From Pseudomonadota bacterium (GTDB lineage Bacteria > Pseudomonadota > Gammaproteobacteria > Pseudomonadales > Moraxellaceae), in the NCBI GenBank assembly GCA_021851865.1, contig JAJZBU010000004.1, forward strand, positions 41,489 through 105,488: a stretch of 64,000 nt of DNA, read 5' to 3'. Positions 20,374 to 27,485 of this stretch are shown piece after piece; position 1 is the first letter of the stretch; each line of letters opens with the position of its first letter. The notes beneath the pieces were generated by a model. That model saw nothing but the letters and a program-made list of their open reading frames with translations, did no database searches and was not told where the DNA came from. The position numbers and the translations under genes are program-made.

Positions 20374-21729
20374 ATGAAGATTTTATCGATATTTTTCCTC
20401 GTCACCGCCCTCGTCGGCTGTGCCGCGCATCCCTCGGCGCCGAGCAACGCACCGTCGCCCCTGCAGGAGCCGGCGCTGGAGAGTTCGACGATCGATCTGC
20501 CGCTGACTTTGAATCTGCAGCGTGTGCGTGTGCAGCTCCTGCAGCAACTGCCGCATCCGCTCGCGCAGGGGAGTGCAGCTTTGCAGGGCCCCCTGGGCAT
20601 GACGGTGATCGCCCGTCACCGGATCAGCGTCGCTGACATCGGGCTGCGCGTCTATGGTCAGGAGTATCGTGTCGTCGTCGATGTCCGTTTCGCTCTACAG
20701 GCGGATCTCGGACACGGTGTCGTGGTCGGGTGTTCGCCCGCTGCCCCGGGTCGGGCGCGGTTCATCCTGCAGGGGCGTCTCGACACCGTGCAGGGGCATC
20801 TGCAGGCGCGCGCGCAAACCTGGCAGGTGCAATGGCTGCAATCCTGTCAGTTGGCGCCCCTGGCGGTCAACCTCGACCAGGTCCTGAGCCTGCCGCTGTT
20901 GCGCGAACGTATCAAGGCCGAAGTCGACGCCGCCCTCGCCGACGCTCTTGGGCCACAAGGTCTGGCGGCGGCTATCGCCGGTGTCTGGCCGGAGTTGAAC
21001 CAGCCCTTGCCGCTGGGGCAGGGACTATGGCTCCTGCTGCACCCGCAAGCACTGGCCTTGGGTGAGGTGAAGGGCGAAGGCGTGCTCCTGCATCTACGTC
21101 TACAGTTGCAGGCACGGCCGGAAGTGCTAGGACAAAGGCCGGATCGCCAGCCTTTGCCGGCGATGCCGCCGCTCAGTCCCCTGGCGCCTGCGCAAGGCGT
21201 GCATCTGGCCCTGCGCATCGATCTCCCGCTCGATCGCGCCGATGCCCTGCTCGACGCCTCCGTCGCGAACCGACCCTGGGTTGTGGGCCAGCACCGCTTC
21301 GAACTGTCGGCCTTGCGCACTTATGGCCACGCCGACCAAGCGGTGCTCAGTCTCGATCTGCTACAGCCGTTTCAGGGGCGTGTCGACCTCTATGCGCAGA
21401 CGCACCTCGACGTCAAGGCAGGTACGCTGTCCTTCATCGATCCGGATTACACCCTCGATTCACGCAGCGCCCTGGCGCGTAGCGCCAGCTGGATGCTCAG
21501 TCATAAGGTCCGGCAGGCCTTGGCGCAGAATCTAAAATTGCGCTTCAGCGATGTGCCGAGCATGCTCAGTCGCTATACGCGCACGACACAGTCGTTCAGC
21601 TGGGCGGGTGGCAGCATCGCCGTACGCCTGCGCCTCGATGACGTGCAGGTGCGTTTCGTCGGCTACACCGCCACCGCCTTGCACGCCCTGATCGTCGCCG
21701 ACGGCCATATCGACGTCAGCGACGACTGA
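20374..21729 (+). CDS. DUF4403 family lipoprotein
   Basis: A 451-residue protein with signal peptide KILSIFFLVTALVGC and lipobox LVGC followed by A (outer-membrane sorting predicted). The body shows the DUF4403 pattern: paired beta-rich halves, with the late conserved segment YAQTHLDVKAGTLSFIDPDY and a following helix LARSASWMLSHKVRQAL. The function of the family is unknown. It is divergent from the MASE1 kinase with a gap of about 66 bases that is AT-rich for this genome (TTAGATTAAAATGAG), probably holding promoters for both. It converges on the SPFH gene with an 8-base spacer. Confidence 0.82.
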   Translation: MKILSIFFLVTALVGCAAHPSAPSNAPSPLQEPALESSTIDLPLTLNLQRVRVQLLQQLPHPLAQGSAALQGPLGMTVIARHRISVADIGLRVYGQEYRVVVDVRFALQADLGHGVVVGCSPAAPGRARFILQGRLDTVQGHLQARAQTWQVQWLQSCQLAPLAVNLDQVLSLPLLRERIKAEVDAALADALGPQGLAAAIAGVWPELNQPLPLGQGLWLLLHPQALALGEVKGEGVLLHLRLQLQARPEVLGQRPDRQPLPAMPPLSPLAPAQGVHLALRIDLPLDRADALLDASVANRPWVVGQHRFELSALRTYGHADQAVLSLDLLQPFQGRVDLYAQTHLDVKAGTLSFIDPDYTLDSRSALARSASWMLSHKVRQALAQNLKLRFSDVPSMLSRYTRTTQSFSWAGGSIAVRLRLDDVQVRFVGYTATALHALIVADGHIDVSDD

Positions 21730-21737
21730 GGCGGGCC

Positions 21738-22535
21738 TCAGGGACCGACCTGGGGCGACAGAAGGAGAGGGGAGGAGCCGTTTTTGTCGTCGCCGAGGAC
21801 GATGGTCTTGCTGTTCGGCGAGTCGGCCAGCTTTTCCATGGCCTGGATCTTGCGCCATTCGAGAATCGCCGGGGTCAGGCCGTGGGTGATGATCTCCTGG
21901 TACTTGGCGATGCCTTCCGCCTGGATGCGCTTGCGTTCGGCTTCTTGCACTTCCTTGTCGATGACGAACTTCATGGCCAGTGCGTTCTGCTCTTCCTTGA
22001 GCTTCTGCTCGATGGCGTTCTCGACGATCTTGGGCAGATGGACGTCGCGGATGAGCAGGGCATCGATCTGGATGTGATGGCCTTGCAGATTACGCTCGAT
22101 CTCCATACGGATCTCGCGCTCCACTTCTTCGCGCTTGGTCGAGTAGATCTCTTCCGGGCTGTAGCGGCCCACCACCTTGCGGGCGCCACTGCGCAGCAGC
22201 GGCTCGATCAGCACGTCGTAGTAGTTGGGGCCGACCTCCGTCTGCAATTGATAGAGCTGATGGGGCAGAGGACGATAGATGACCGATGTGTCGAGCTGGA
22301 TGGCTAGGCCGTTGTTGGCCAGGACCTGGAGATACTCACGGTGCTCCTGATCGCGCAGGTCATAGGTGTAGATCTGGCTGAAAGGAGAAACCATATGGAA
22401 GCCTTCATCGAGGGGCCGCTGCAGGGTGCCGCGGCTTGGCACCCACTCGATGGCACGTTTGCCTGAACCGATGCTGGTACAGGCCGAAAGAGAACCCAGG
22501 GCGAGCCCAAGCACCACGAAACGCCAAGTTTGCAT
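21738..22535 (-). CDS. SPFH/prohibitin-domain lipoprotein
   Basis: A 265-residue protein. It starts with a lipoprotein signal (TWRFVVLGLALGSLSAC, lipobox LSAC, then T). An SPFH (Band 7) domain covers about residues 30-205: RPLDEGFHMVSPFSQIYTYD, QLDTSVIYRPLP, YDVLIEPLLRSGARKVVG, REIRMEIERNL and QIDALLIRDVHLPKIV. A long charged helix follows (AIEQKLKEEQNALAMKFVID onward), then YQEIITHGLTPAILEWRKIQ as in prohibitins. Prohibitin-like proteins form membrane rings that control proteases such as FtsH. ATG at 22535 has GGAGGG upstream. A lipid anchor instead of a transmembrane helix is unusual; see findings. Confidence 0.85.
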   Translation of the reverse strand: MQTWRFVVLGLALGSLSACTSIGSGKRAIEWVPSRGTLQRPLDEGFHMVSPFSQIYTYDLRDQEHREYLQVLANNGLAIQLDTSVIYRPLPHQLYQLQTEVGPNYYDVLIEPLLRSGARKVVGRYSPEEIYSTKREEVEREIRMEIERNLQGHHIQIDALLIRDVHLPKIVENAIEQKLKEEQNALAMKFVIDKEVQEAERKRIQAEGIAKYQEIITHGLTPAILEWRKIQAMEKLADSPNSKTIVLGDDKNGSSPLLLSPQVGP

Positions 22536-22618
22536 TGTCGATCCCTCCGCAGTCGGGCCATCGAGATGCGGCCCGCCGAGACAGGAGCATAGCAAGGCGG
22601 AATGGGGACGTCCGATCT

Positions 22619-22632
22619 TTAATAAATATTAA
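22619..22632. repeat. AT-rich perfect inverted repeat
   Basis: TTAATA-AA-TATTAA is a palindromic AT island in an otherwise GC-rich gap. It lies 3' of the PilH-like gene and about 85 bases upstream of the SPFH gene on the same strand. It could be an operator or an upstream element of the SPFH promoter; nothing further can be said. Confidence 0.45.
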
Positions 22633-22669
22633 GAATCCAGGCGGGGGTCGAATGGGTTCGCGGCAACGC

Positions 22670-23035
22670 TCAATGCGCGACGAACTCCTCCACCGCCTTG
22701 AGGATGTCTTCGCTGGAGGCGGGTTTGCACAGATAGGCCTGAGCGCCCTGGCGCATACCCCAGTAGCGATCGGAGTCCTGCGTCTTGCTGGTGAGCATGA
22801 CCACGGGAATGTCCGCCGTGGCGGCGTCTTTCTTGAGTTCGCGCGTCGCCTGATAGCCATTGAGAATGGGCATGACCACATCCATGAAGATCAGCTGCGG
22901 CTGACAGTCACGCGCCGCGTCGATGGCTTTTTGGCCGTTGTCGGCGGTCCAGACCTCATGGCCATGCTGACGCAGAAGCATGACCATGGCGGTCTGCTCG
23001 GTGGGAGAGTCTTCAACGATGAGTATGCGTGCCAT
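22670..23035 (-). CDS. Single-domain response regulator, PilH-like
   Basis: A 121-residue CheY-like receiver with acidic pocket ILIVEDSPTE, phospho-acceptor Asp in LIFMDVVMPILNGYQATREL, the switch Thr in VVMLTSK, and the Lys in YLCKPA. The wording MARILIVEDSPTE, DVVMP.LNG.QATR and WGMRQGAQAYL resembles PilH of the Pil-Chp twitching system. No pilG/pilI/pilJ/chpA genes are next to it, so the chemosensory partner must be elsewhere. It has no output domain. Confidence 0.75.
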   Translation of the reverse strand: MARILIVEDSPTEQTAMVMLLRQHGHEVWTADNGQKAIDAARDCQPQLIFMDVVMPILNGYQATRELKKDAATADIPVVMLTSKTQDSDRYWGMRQGAQAYLCKPASSEDILKAVEEFVAH

Positions 23036-23088
23036 GGCCCGTATTCCTGGTGACTAGCGTCTAGCCTAGCACAAGCTCAGGGTCTCCG

Positions 23089-24414
23089 CTAATAGGCGCG
23101 CTCGATGCGGCCACTGAGGTTCTGCGCCAGATCCATGGCATTGTGGTCGGAGAGGCTGGTGACATAGTCGAGCACGCGCAGGCAGGCTTCATAGGGGGTA
23201 TGGACCTGTGTTTTCAAATGCGCGTCGAGCATGTCGAGCAGGCGACGGTGACGAAAGGTCTGCGCCTGATCCTCGAGCTCGGCTAGGGCCGCTTCGATGA
23301 AGGAGTCGAGCAGGGTGCCGAGGGTAGCATAGGCGCCGAGCTCGATCTGCGCCTTGCGCGGATTGGCGAAGATGCGCGTGCGCGCCAGTTCCTTCGCCGC
23401 TTCGATGCCGGCATGGAGGTGAGCCGGGGCGTATTGCAGCAGGGAGCCGCGCAGCTGCCCTTGCAGCAGAGTCTGCTCATGCTGCACGAAAGTCGCGGCG
23501 ATGGCCTGCACCAGGACATTGAATGCGGCGCCGCGCAGGGCGGCGATCTTGCGTCGCGGCGTGCTGTCGGCCTGGCTCAGTTCCGGCGGAATGGCCTGAT
23601 CGGCGAGCAGGGTGATGAACAGGGGCTCGACCAGATCATAGGGCAGGATGTTCATCTCGATGCCGTCCTCGAGGTCGATCAGGGCATAGCATAGGTCGTC
23701 GGCGGCTTCGACCAGATAGGCGAGGGGATGGCGACTCCAGCAGTCGTTGTCGCATTCGATGAGGCCGAGTTCAGCGGCGATGCGCCGCATGATGGTGAGC
23801 TCGCTCTGATAACAGCCGAATTTCGGCATATGCGCGCTCAGCGTCTGCACGCGCGCGGGCCAGGGGTATTTGATATAGGCGCCGAGGGTGGCGAAAGTCA
23901 GGCGCATGCCGCCCTGGAAAGGGTGATGCTCGGTCTGGGTGAGCAGGCGCAGGCCCTGGGCATTGCCCTCGAAGTTGCAAAGGTCGTGCGCCTCGGCCGC
24001 CGTCATGCGCGCCAACAATGCGCGCCGGTCGGCATGCAGAAACCATTCGCGGATGGCGAACTCGCCGGCGTGTCCGAAGGGGGGGTTGCCGATGTCGTGG
24101 GCGAGGCAGGCCGATTGGATGATGGCGCCGATGTCGACGGCGTTGAGGTGGCCGGGCAGACGTCCCTCCAGCTGTTCTCCGACCAATTGACCGAGGGTGC
24201 GGCCAACACAACCGACTTCCAGGCTGTGGGTGAGGCGGGTATGGACGTGGTCGTTGCGCGCAAAAGGGTGGACCTGGGTCTTGCGATTGAGATGACGGAA
24301 GGCGCTGCTAAAGACGATGCGATCGTGGTCTTTGTGGTAGGGACTGCGGGCCAGTTCAGGGCGCGCGCTGGCGCCTAGGCGATGGGCGCTAAGCAGGGAT
24401 TGCCATGACATCAT
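23089..24414 (-). CDS. Deoxyguanosinetriphosphate triphosphohydrolase-like protein
   Basis: A 441-residue HD-domain dNTPase that hydrolyses dNTP to deoxynucleoside and triphosphate. Metal-binding residues are visible in RLTHSLEVGCVGR and CLAHDIGNPPFGHAGE, with a later Asp in EAADDLCYALIDLEDG. RHLNRKTQVHP near the N-terminus is typical. Length and the WQSLLSAHRLG start fit the dGTPase-like (type 2) subfamily. The ATG at 24414 (MMSWQSLL) is chosen because homologues begin here; the frame extends upstream to 24507 without a good start. Confidence 0.88.
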   Translation of the reverse strand: MMSWQSLLSAHRLGASARPELARSPYHKDHDRIVFSSAFRHLNRKTQVHPFARNDHVHTRLTHSLEVGCVGRTLGQLVGEQLEGRLPGHLNAVDIGAIIQSACLAHDIGNPPFGHAGEFAIREWFLHADRRALLARMTAAEAHDLCNFEGNAQGLRLLTQTEHHPFQGGMRLTFATLGAYIKYPWPARVQTLSAHMPKFGCYQSELTIMRRIAAELGLIECDNDCWSRHPLAYLVEAADDLCYALIDLEDGIEMNILPYDLVEPLFITLLADQAIPPELSQADSTPRRKIAALRGAAFNVLVQAIAATFVQHEQTLLQGQLRGSLLQYAPAHLHAGIEAAKELARTRIFANPRKAQIELGAYATLGTLLDSFIEAALAELEDQAQTFRHRRLLDMLDAHLKTQVHTPYEACLRVLDYVTSLSDHNAMDLAQNLSGRIERAY

Positions 24415-24587
24415 GATGGGCGCAGGTCTCGTCCTCGGGCTGGTGCGCCTAGCATGCAATGATCGGGCGGGGATGACAATGTCCCGATAGCTTGCGAAGA
24501 GGATCACAGATCCGCACAGAGGCTGGATGAGTCGGCGTGCATTCCCTTAATATGGCGCTCTTACACCCTGAAGGAGCAAGGAGATCC

Positions 24588-24992
24588 ATGCAAAAATATG
24601 CCATGCAGTGGGTGGCGCGCGCGCTACTGGTGATGTTGACGGTGGTCTGGATACCGGCACGCGCCGATGTCGTGGCCAGTGAGCAGGTCCTGCAGGCGAG
24701 TTCGTCTTCGCCACAGGCGCTGCAGGAGCGCGCCGCGGTCAAGGCCTTTTTGGCGCGTCAGGACGTGCAGTCGCGGCTTTTGGCCATGGGCGTCGATCCC
24801 CAGGATGCGGCGGCGCGGACGCAGGCTCTGAGCGATGATGAAGTGCATCAGCTGTACCAGCATGTGCAGTCGGCCCCGGCCGGCGGCATGGACATTCTCG
24901 GTACCCTGGTCTTCATTTTCGTCCTGCTTCTGGTCACCGACATTCTCGGTTTGACCAAGGTCTTTCCGTTCACCCGTTCCATTCGGCGCTGA
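24588..24992 (+). CDS. PA2779-family exported small membrane protein
   Basis: A 134-residue protein with a Sec signal peptide (hydrophobic ARALLVMLTVVWIPARA), a helical periplasmic part rich in Ala/Gln/Asp (about residues 30-95), a Gly-Gly at 99-100, and a C-terminal transmembrane segment (LGTLVFIFVLLLVTDILG) followed by LTKVFPFTRSIRR. The conserved end TDILGLTKVFPF marks the family known from Pseudomonas PA2779. AAGGAGCAAGGAG lies just upstream of the ATG at 24588. The stop overlaps the next ATG by one base, so the pair is translationally coupled. Function unknown; see findings for the leader-like GG site. Confidence 0.82.
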   Translation: MQKYAMQWVARALLVMLTVVWIPARADVVASEQVLQASSSSPQALQERAAVKAFLARQDVQSRLLAMGVDPQDAAARTQALSDDEVHQLYQHVQSAPAGGMDILGTLVFIFVLLLVTDILGLTKVFPFTRSIRR

Positions 24993-25927
24993 TGCGCCGG
25001 GTCGCCGCAGGGGCGCTGCTGCTGTGTCTGGCAGCCCTCTCCGGCTGCCTGCCGGTGCAGACGCGCGCCTTGCGCCAACAGGCGGATGCGCGCTTACAGC
25101 GCGCCGTCGACCTGCCTCTGCCCTTTCTCGTGCAACAGCGCGCCGATCTATGCGCCCCGGCGTCACTGGCGACCTTGCTGAGTGGCTTGGGACGGCATGT
25201 TGCCCAGGATGAGCTGGTGCCGGCGACGTATATCCCGCAAAGACACGGCGCCGTCAGTCTTGAGATGCTGGCGGCGGCACGCCGGCAAGGCGTGCTGGCG
25301 CTACCCCTGGCGGCGGACATGGGGGCACTCCTCGATCAGCTCGACGCAGGCCGTCCGGTGCTCGTGCTGATGAATCTGGCTCTGCCGTTCTGGCCACGCT
25401 GGCACTATGCCGTCATCAGCGGTTGGGATCCTCGCCGGCGTGAGTGGCTGTTGCACGCCGGCAAGAAACAGTTGCTGCGCTTGCCCATGCCGGTGTTTGA
25501 GCGCGTATGGCTGCGCGCGGGTGGCTTTGCCATGATCATCGTCGACCCACGGCGTCTGCCGGGCGATTTGCCCATCCCGGCGCTGCTCTCGGCGGCGGCA
25601 GTCCTCGAGAGGGTGCATCCGCGCGCCGCCCTGGCGGCTTACCAGCAACTCGCCGCGAAGCAGCCGCAGGACGCGCGCATTCCGCTGCTCGCAGGCAATG
25701 CGTTGCGCGCCTTGCATCATTTCAAGGCGGCGGAGCGGGCTTATCGGCGTTCGATCCAGTGCCAGAGGAATTGGCCGGCCATGAATAATCTGGCCGACCT
25801 GTTGCAGGCGCAGGGGCGCCACCAGGAAGCTCTGGTGTGGGCGCAGCAGGCAGCAGCCATGGCTCCGCAATCGCCGGCCAGCCGGACTTTGCAGGAGCTG
25901 TCGGGGGCGTCGCCGGCGAATCCTTGA
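24992..25927 (+). CDS. PA2778-family C39-like cysteine peptidase lipoprotein with TPR
   Basis: A 311-residue lipoprotein: the signal RRVAAGALLLCLAALSGC ends in lipobox LSGC (Cys19, then Leu). A papain-like C39 peptidase domain follows, with the oxyanion Gln at 48/49, nucleophile Cys54 in DLCAPASLATLL, His138 in WHYAVISGWD and Asp146. The C-terminal third (about 195-305) holds tetratricopeptide-type helices (AALAAYQQLAAKQPQDARIP, FKAAERAYRRSIQ, NNLADLLQAQGRHQEAL). It is therefore a periplasm-facing peptidase with a protein-binding tail. It is coupled to the PA2779-like gene by a TGATG overlap. Its last 206 bases are overlapped antisense by the DedA-PAP2 gene. Confidence 0.85.
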   Translation: MRRVAAGALLLCLAALSGCLPVQTRALRQQADARLQRAVDLPLPFLVQQRADLCAPASLATLLSGLGRHVAQDELVPATYIPQRHGAVSLEMLAAARRQGVLALPLAADMGALLDQLDAGRPVLVLMNLALPFWPRWHYAVISGWDPRRREWLLHAGKKQLLRLPMPVFERVWLRAGGFAMIIVDPRRLPGDLPIPALLSAAAVLERVHPRAALAAYQQLAAKQPQDARIPLLAGNALRALHHFKAAERAYRRSIQCQRNWPAMNNLADLLQAQGRHQEALVWAQQAAAMAPQSPASRTLQELSGASPANP

Positions 25928-27383
25928 GCGTCCAGACCTCGTGGTGGCTATTGCCGCGGTGACGCAGAGGCGGATGTCGGCGGCGCTGGCGCAGGGCATT
26001 GTGCTGCTGCAAGGAGCTCTGCAGCGGCGCATAGTGATGGATGGCGCGATCCATTTCCGGCAAAACCATGCCGATGCTGATCAGCACCAGGGCGATGCTG
26101 ACCATCAACGAGACTTCCTGGCCGCCGAGGCTGAGACGGCAGCTGCGGTAGTAGGCGTAGCGAATCAGCGACAGCAGGCCGACGCCGAGCAAAACACCGC
26201 CTAGGACTTCACTCAAACGGCTGCGCCCGAGATAGAGACTGGCCACCAGGGTGAGGACGATGAGGGTGAGGACCAGGGCGAGGGGGCGGACGCGCTGCGC
26301 ATGGGGCAGGGAACGCGCGATGACGACGCCGATAAAGCCCCAGATCATCACCGTCGACAGGGCGGGCAGGCTGGGAAAGCTGCCCGGCAGACCGCCGAGC
26401 AGGGCCGGCAGGAGCCAGAGTCCGGTGAGGCCGACGATGAAGCTGATCAAGGCCGTGCCATAGGCGGCCCGGCCCATGAAATAGAAGATGAGGCAGCCAC
26501 CGAGGGCGAGCATGGGTTTGTGGTAGCCGAGGACGGACAGGGCGACGAAGAGGTAGTCCATGAAGGGTTGATGCAAGGCGAGCAGCCGCTGGCTGACCAA
26601 GTGGTCGAGATCGCGGATTTGCGGTGAGGCGAGAGCGTGGTAGAGCAGGAGATAGGCGGTCAGCGTCGTCAGGGCGATGAACAGGGCGCCGAGTTGGTGG
26701 CTCGGCGCCTGGTCGATCAGGGACCAGCGATGCAAGGGCAGGCGATGGCTGAGGCGGCGCAGCCAGGGTTCGCCGACGTCATGCAGGAGGAGCAGGAGGC
26801 GGATGAGGACGAAGATGGCGAGCACCAGCCCAAGCAGGAACCAGATTTGTAATCGTCCCGGCATGAGTGGATCATCGAAGGCGGAACCGAGCAGATAACC
26901 GGGCAGAATGTGGACGGGGGCCCAAGCCAGAGTGGACAGGATGTTCATGGCGGTGAACCGCCAGCCCGGCATGTTCAGGATGCCGGCGCACAGAGGTACG
27001 AAGGTGCGCAGAGGGCCGATGAAGCGACCGATGATGATGCTCTTGCCGCCGTGGCGGTGGAAAAAGGCTTCTCCTTGTTGCAGCCATTGCGGGTGCGTGC
27101 GGAAGGGCCAGATCTCTTCGATGCCGTGTTGAAAGTATTTGCCCAGCCAGAAGCTGATGCCGTCGCCGAGCAGCGCTCCGGCGATGCCCGCCGCGAAGAT
27201 GAGACTGACGTCAATGCCGGCGCGGCCAGCGATGAGGCTGAGGCCGAACATCATGGGGATGCCGGGCACGACGATGCCGACGACGGCCAGAGCTTCGAGG
27301 CAGGCCGTCATGAAGATGATCAGGGGTACCCAGCTGGCGTGGAGGTTCAACCAGGTATAAAGCTCATTCCAGCCCTGCAACAT
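25722..27383 (-). CDS. DedA-family protein fused to a degenerate PAP2-like domain
   Basis: A 553-residue multi-pass membrane protein. Residues 1-190 are a DedA (SNARE-associated/VTT) domain: FMTACLEALAVVGIVVPG, GDGISFWLGKYF, IIIGRFIGPLRTFVPLCAGI and the GNNLSW-like end LGSAFD. Residues of about 240-420 have the topology of a PAP2 acid phosphatase, but its catalytic motifs are absent (SFPSLPA where SFPSGHA is expected; SLYLGRSRLSEV where a RLYLGVHWLSDV type is expected; no KxxxxxxRP). DedA domains are implicated in undecaprenyl phosphate and phospholipid flipping. The last ~70 residues are low-complexity and antisense to the PA2778-like gene. The LssY_C domain often found after PAP2 in such fusions is missing. 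Confidence 0.82.
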   Translation of the reverse strand: MLQGWNELYTWLNLHASWVPLIIFMTACLEALAVVGIVVPGIPMMFGLSLIAGRAGIDVSLIFAAGIAGALLGDGISFWLGKYFQHGIEEIWPFRTHPQWLQQGEAFFHRHGGKSIIIGRFIGPLRTFVPLCAGILNMPGWRFTAMNILSTLAWAPVHILPGYLLGSAFDDPLMPGRLQIWFLLGLVLAIFVLIRLLLLLHDVGEPWLRRLSHRLPLHRWSLIDQAPSHQLGALFIALTTLTAYLLLYHALASPQIRDLDHLVSQRLLALHQPFMDYLFVALSVLGYHKPMLALGGCLIFYFMGRAAYGTALISFIVGLTGLWLLPALLGGLPGSFPSLPALSTVMIWGFIGVVIARSLPHAQRVRPLALVLTLIVLTLVASLYLGRSRLSEVLGGVLLGVGLLSLIRYAYYRSCRLSLGGQEVSLMVSIALVLISIGMVLPEMDRAIHHYAPLQSSLQQHNALRQRRRHPPLRHRGNSHHEVWTLKDSPATPPTAPAKSGWPAIAEPWLLPAAPTPELPGGAPAPATGRPDYSWPANSSGTGSNADKPAPPP

Positions 27384-27485
27384 CCACTCCTGTCACGCGC
27401 TCTGTGGAAGGGCGAGTGTAGCACGCTCGCAACGGTCTCATGCGTGTCCTCGGCGCCGGCGCGGCGGCATTCCCTCAGTCCTGCG

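Noticed and set aside
25722..27383. PAP2 decay explained as a pseudogene or frameshift
   Set aside because: The frame is open throughout and the hydrophobic segments are preserved at the expected spacing; only the catalytic residues are substituted.
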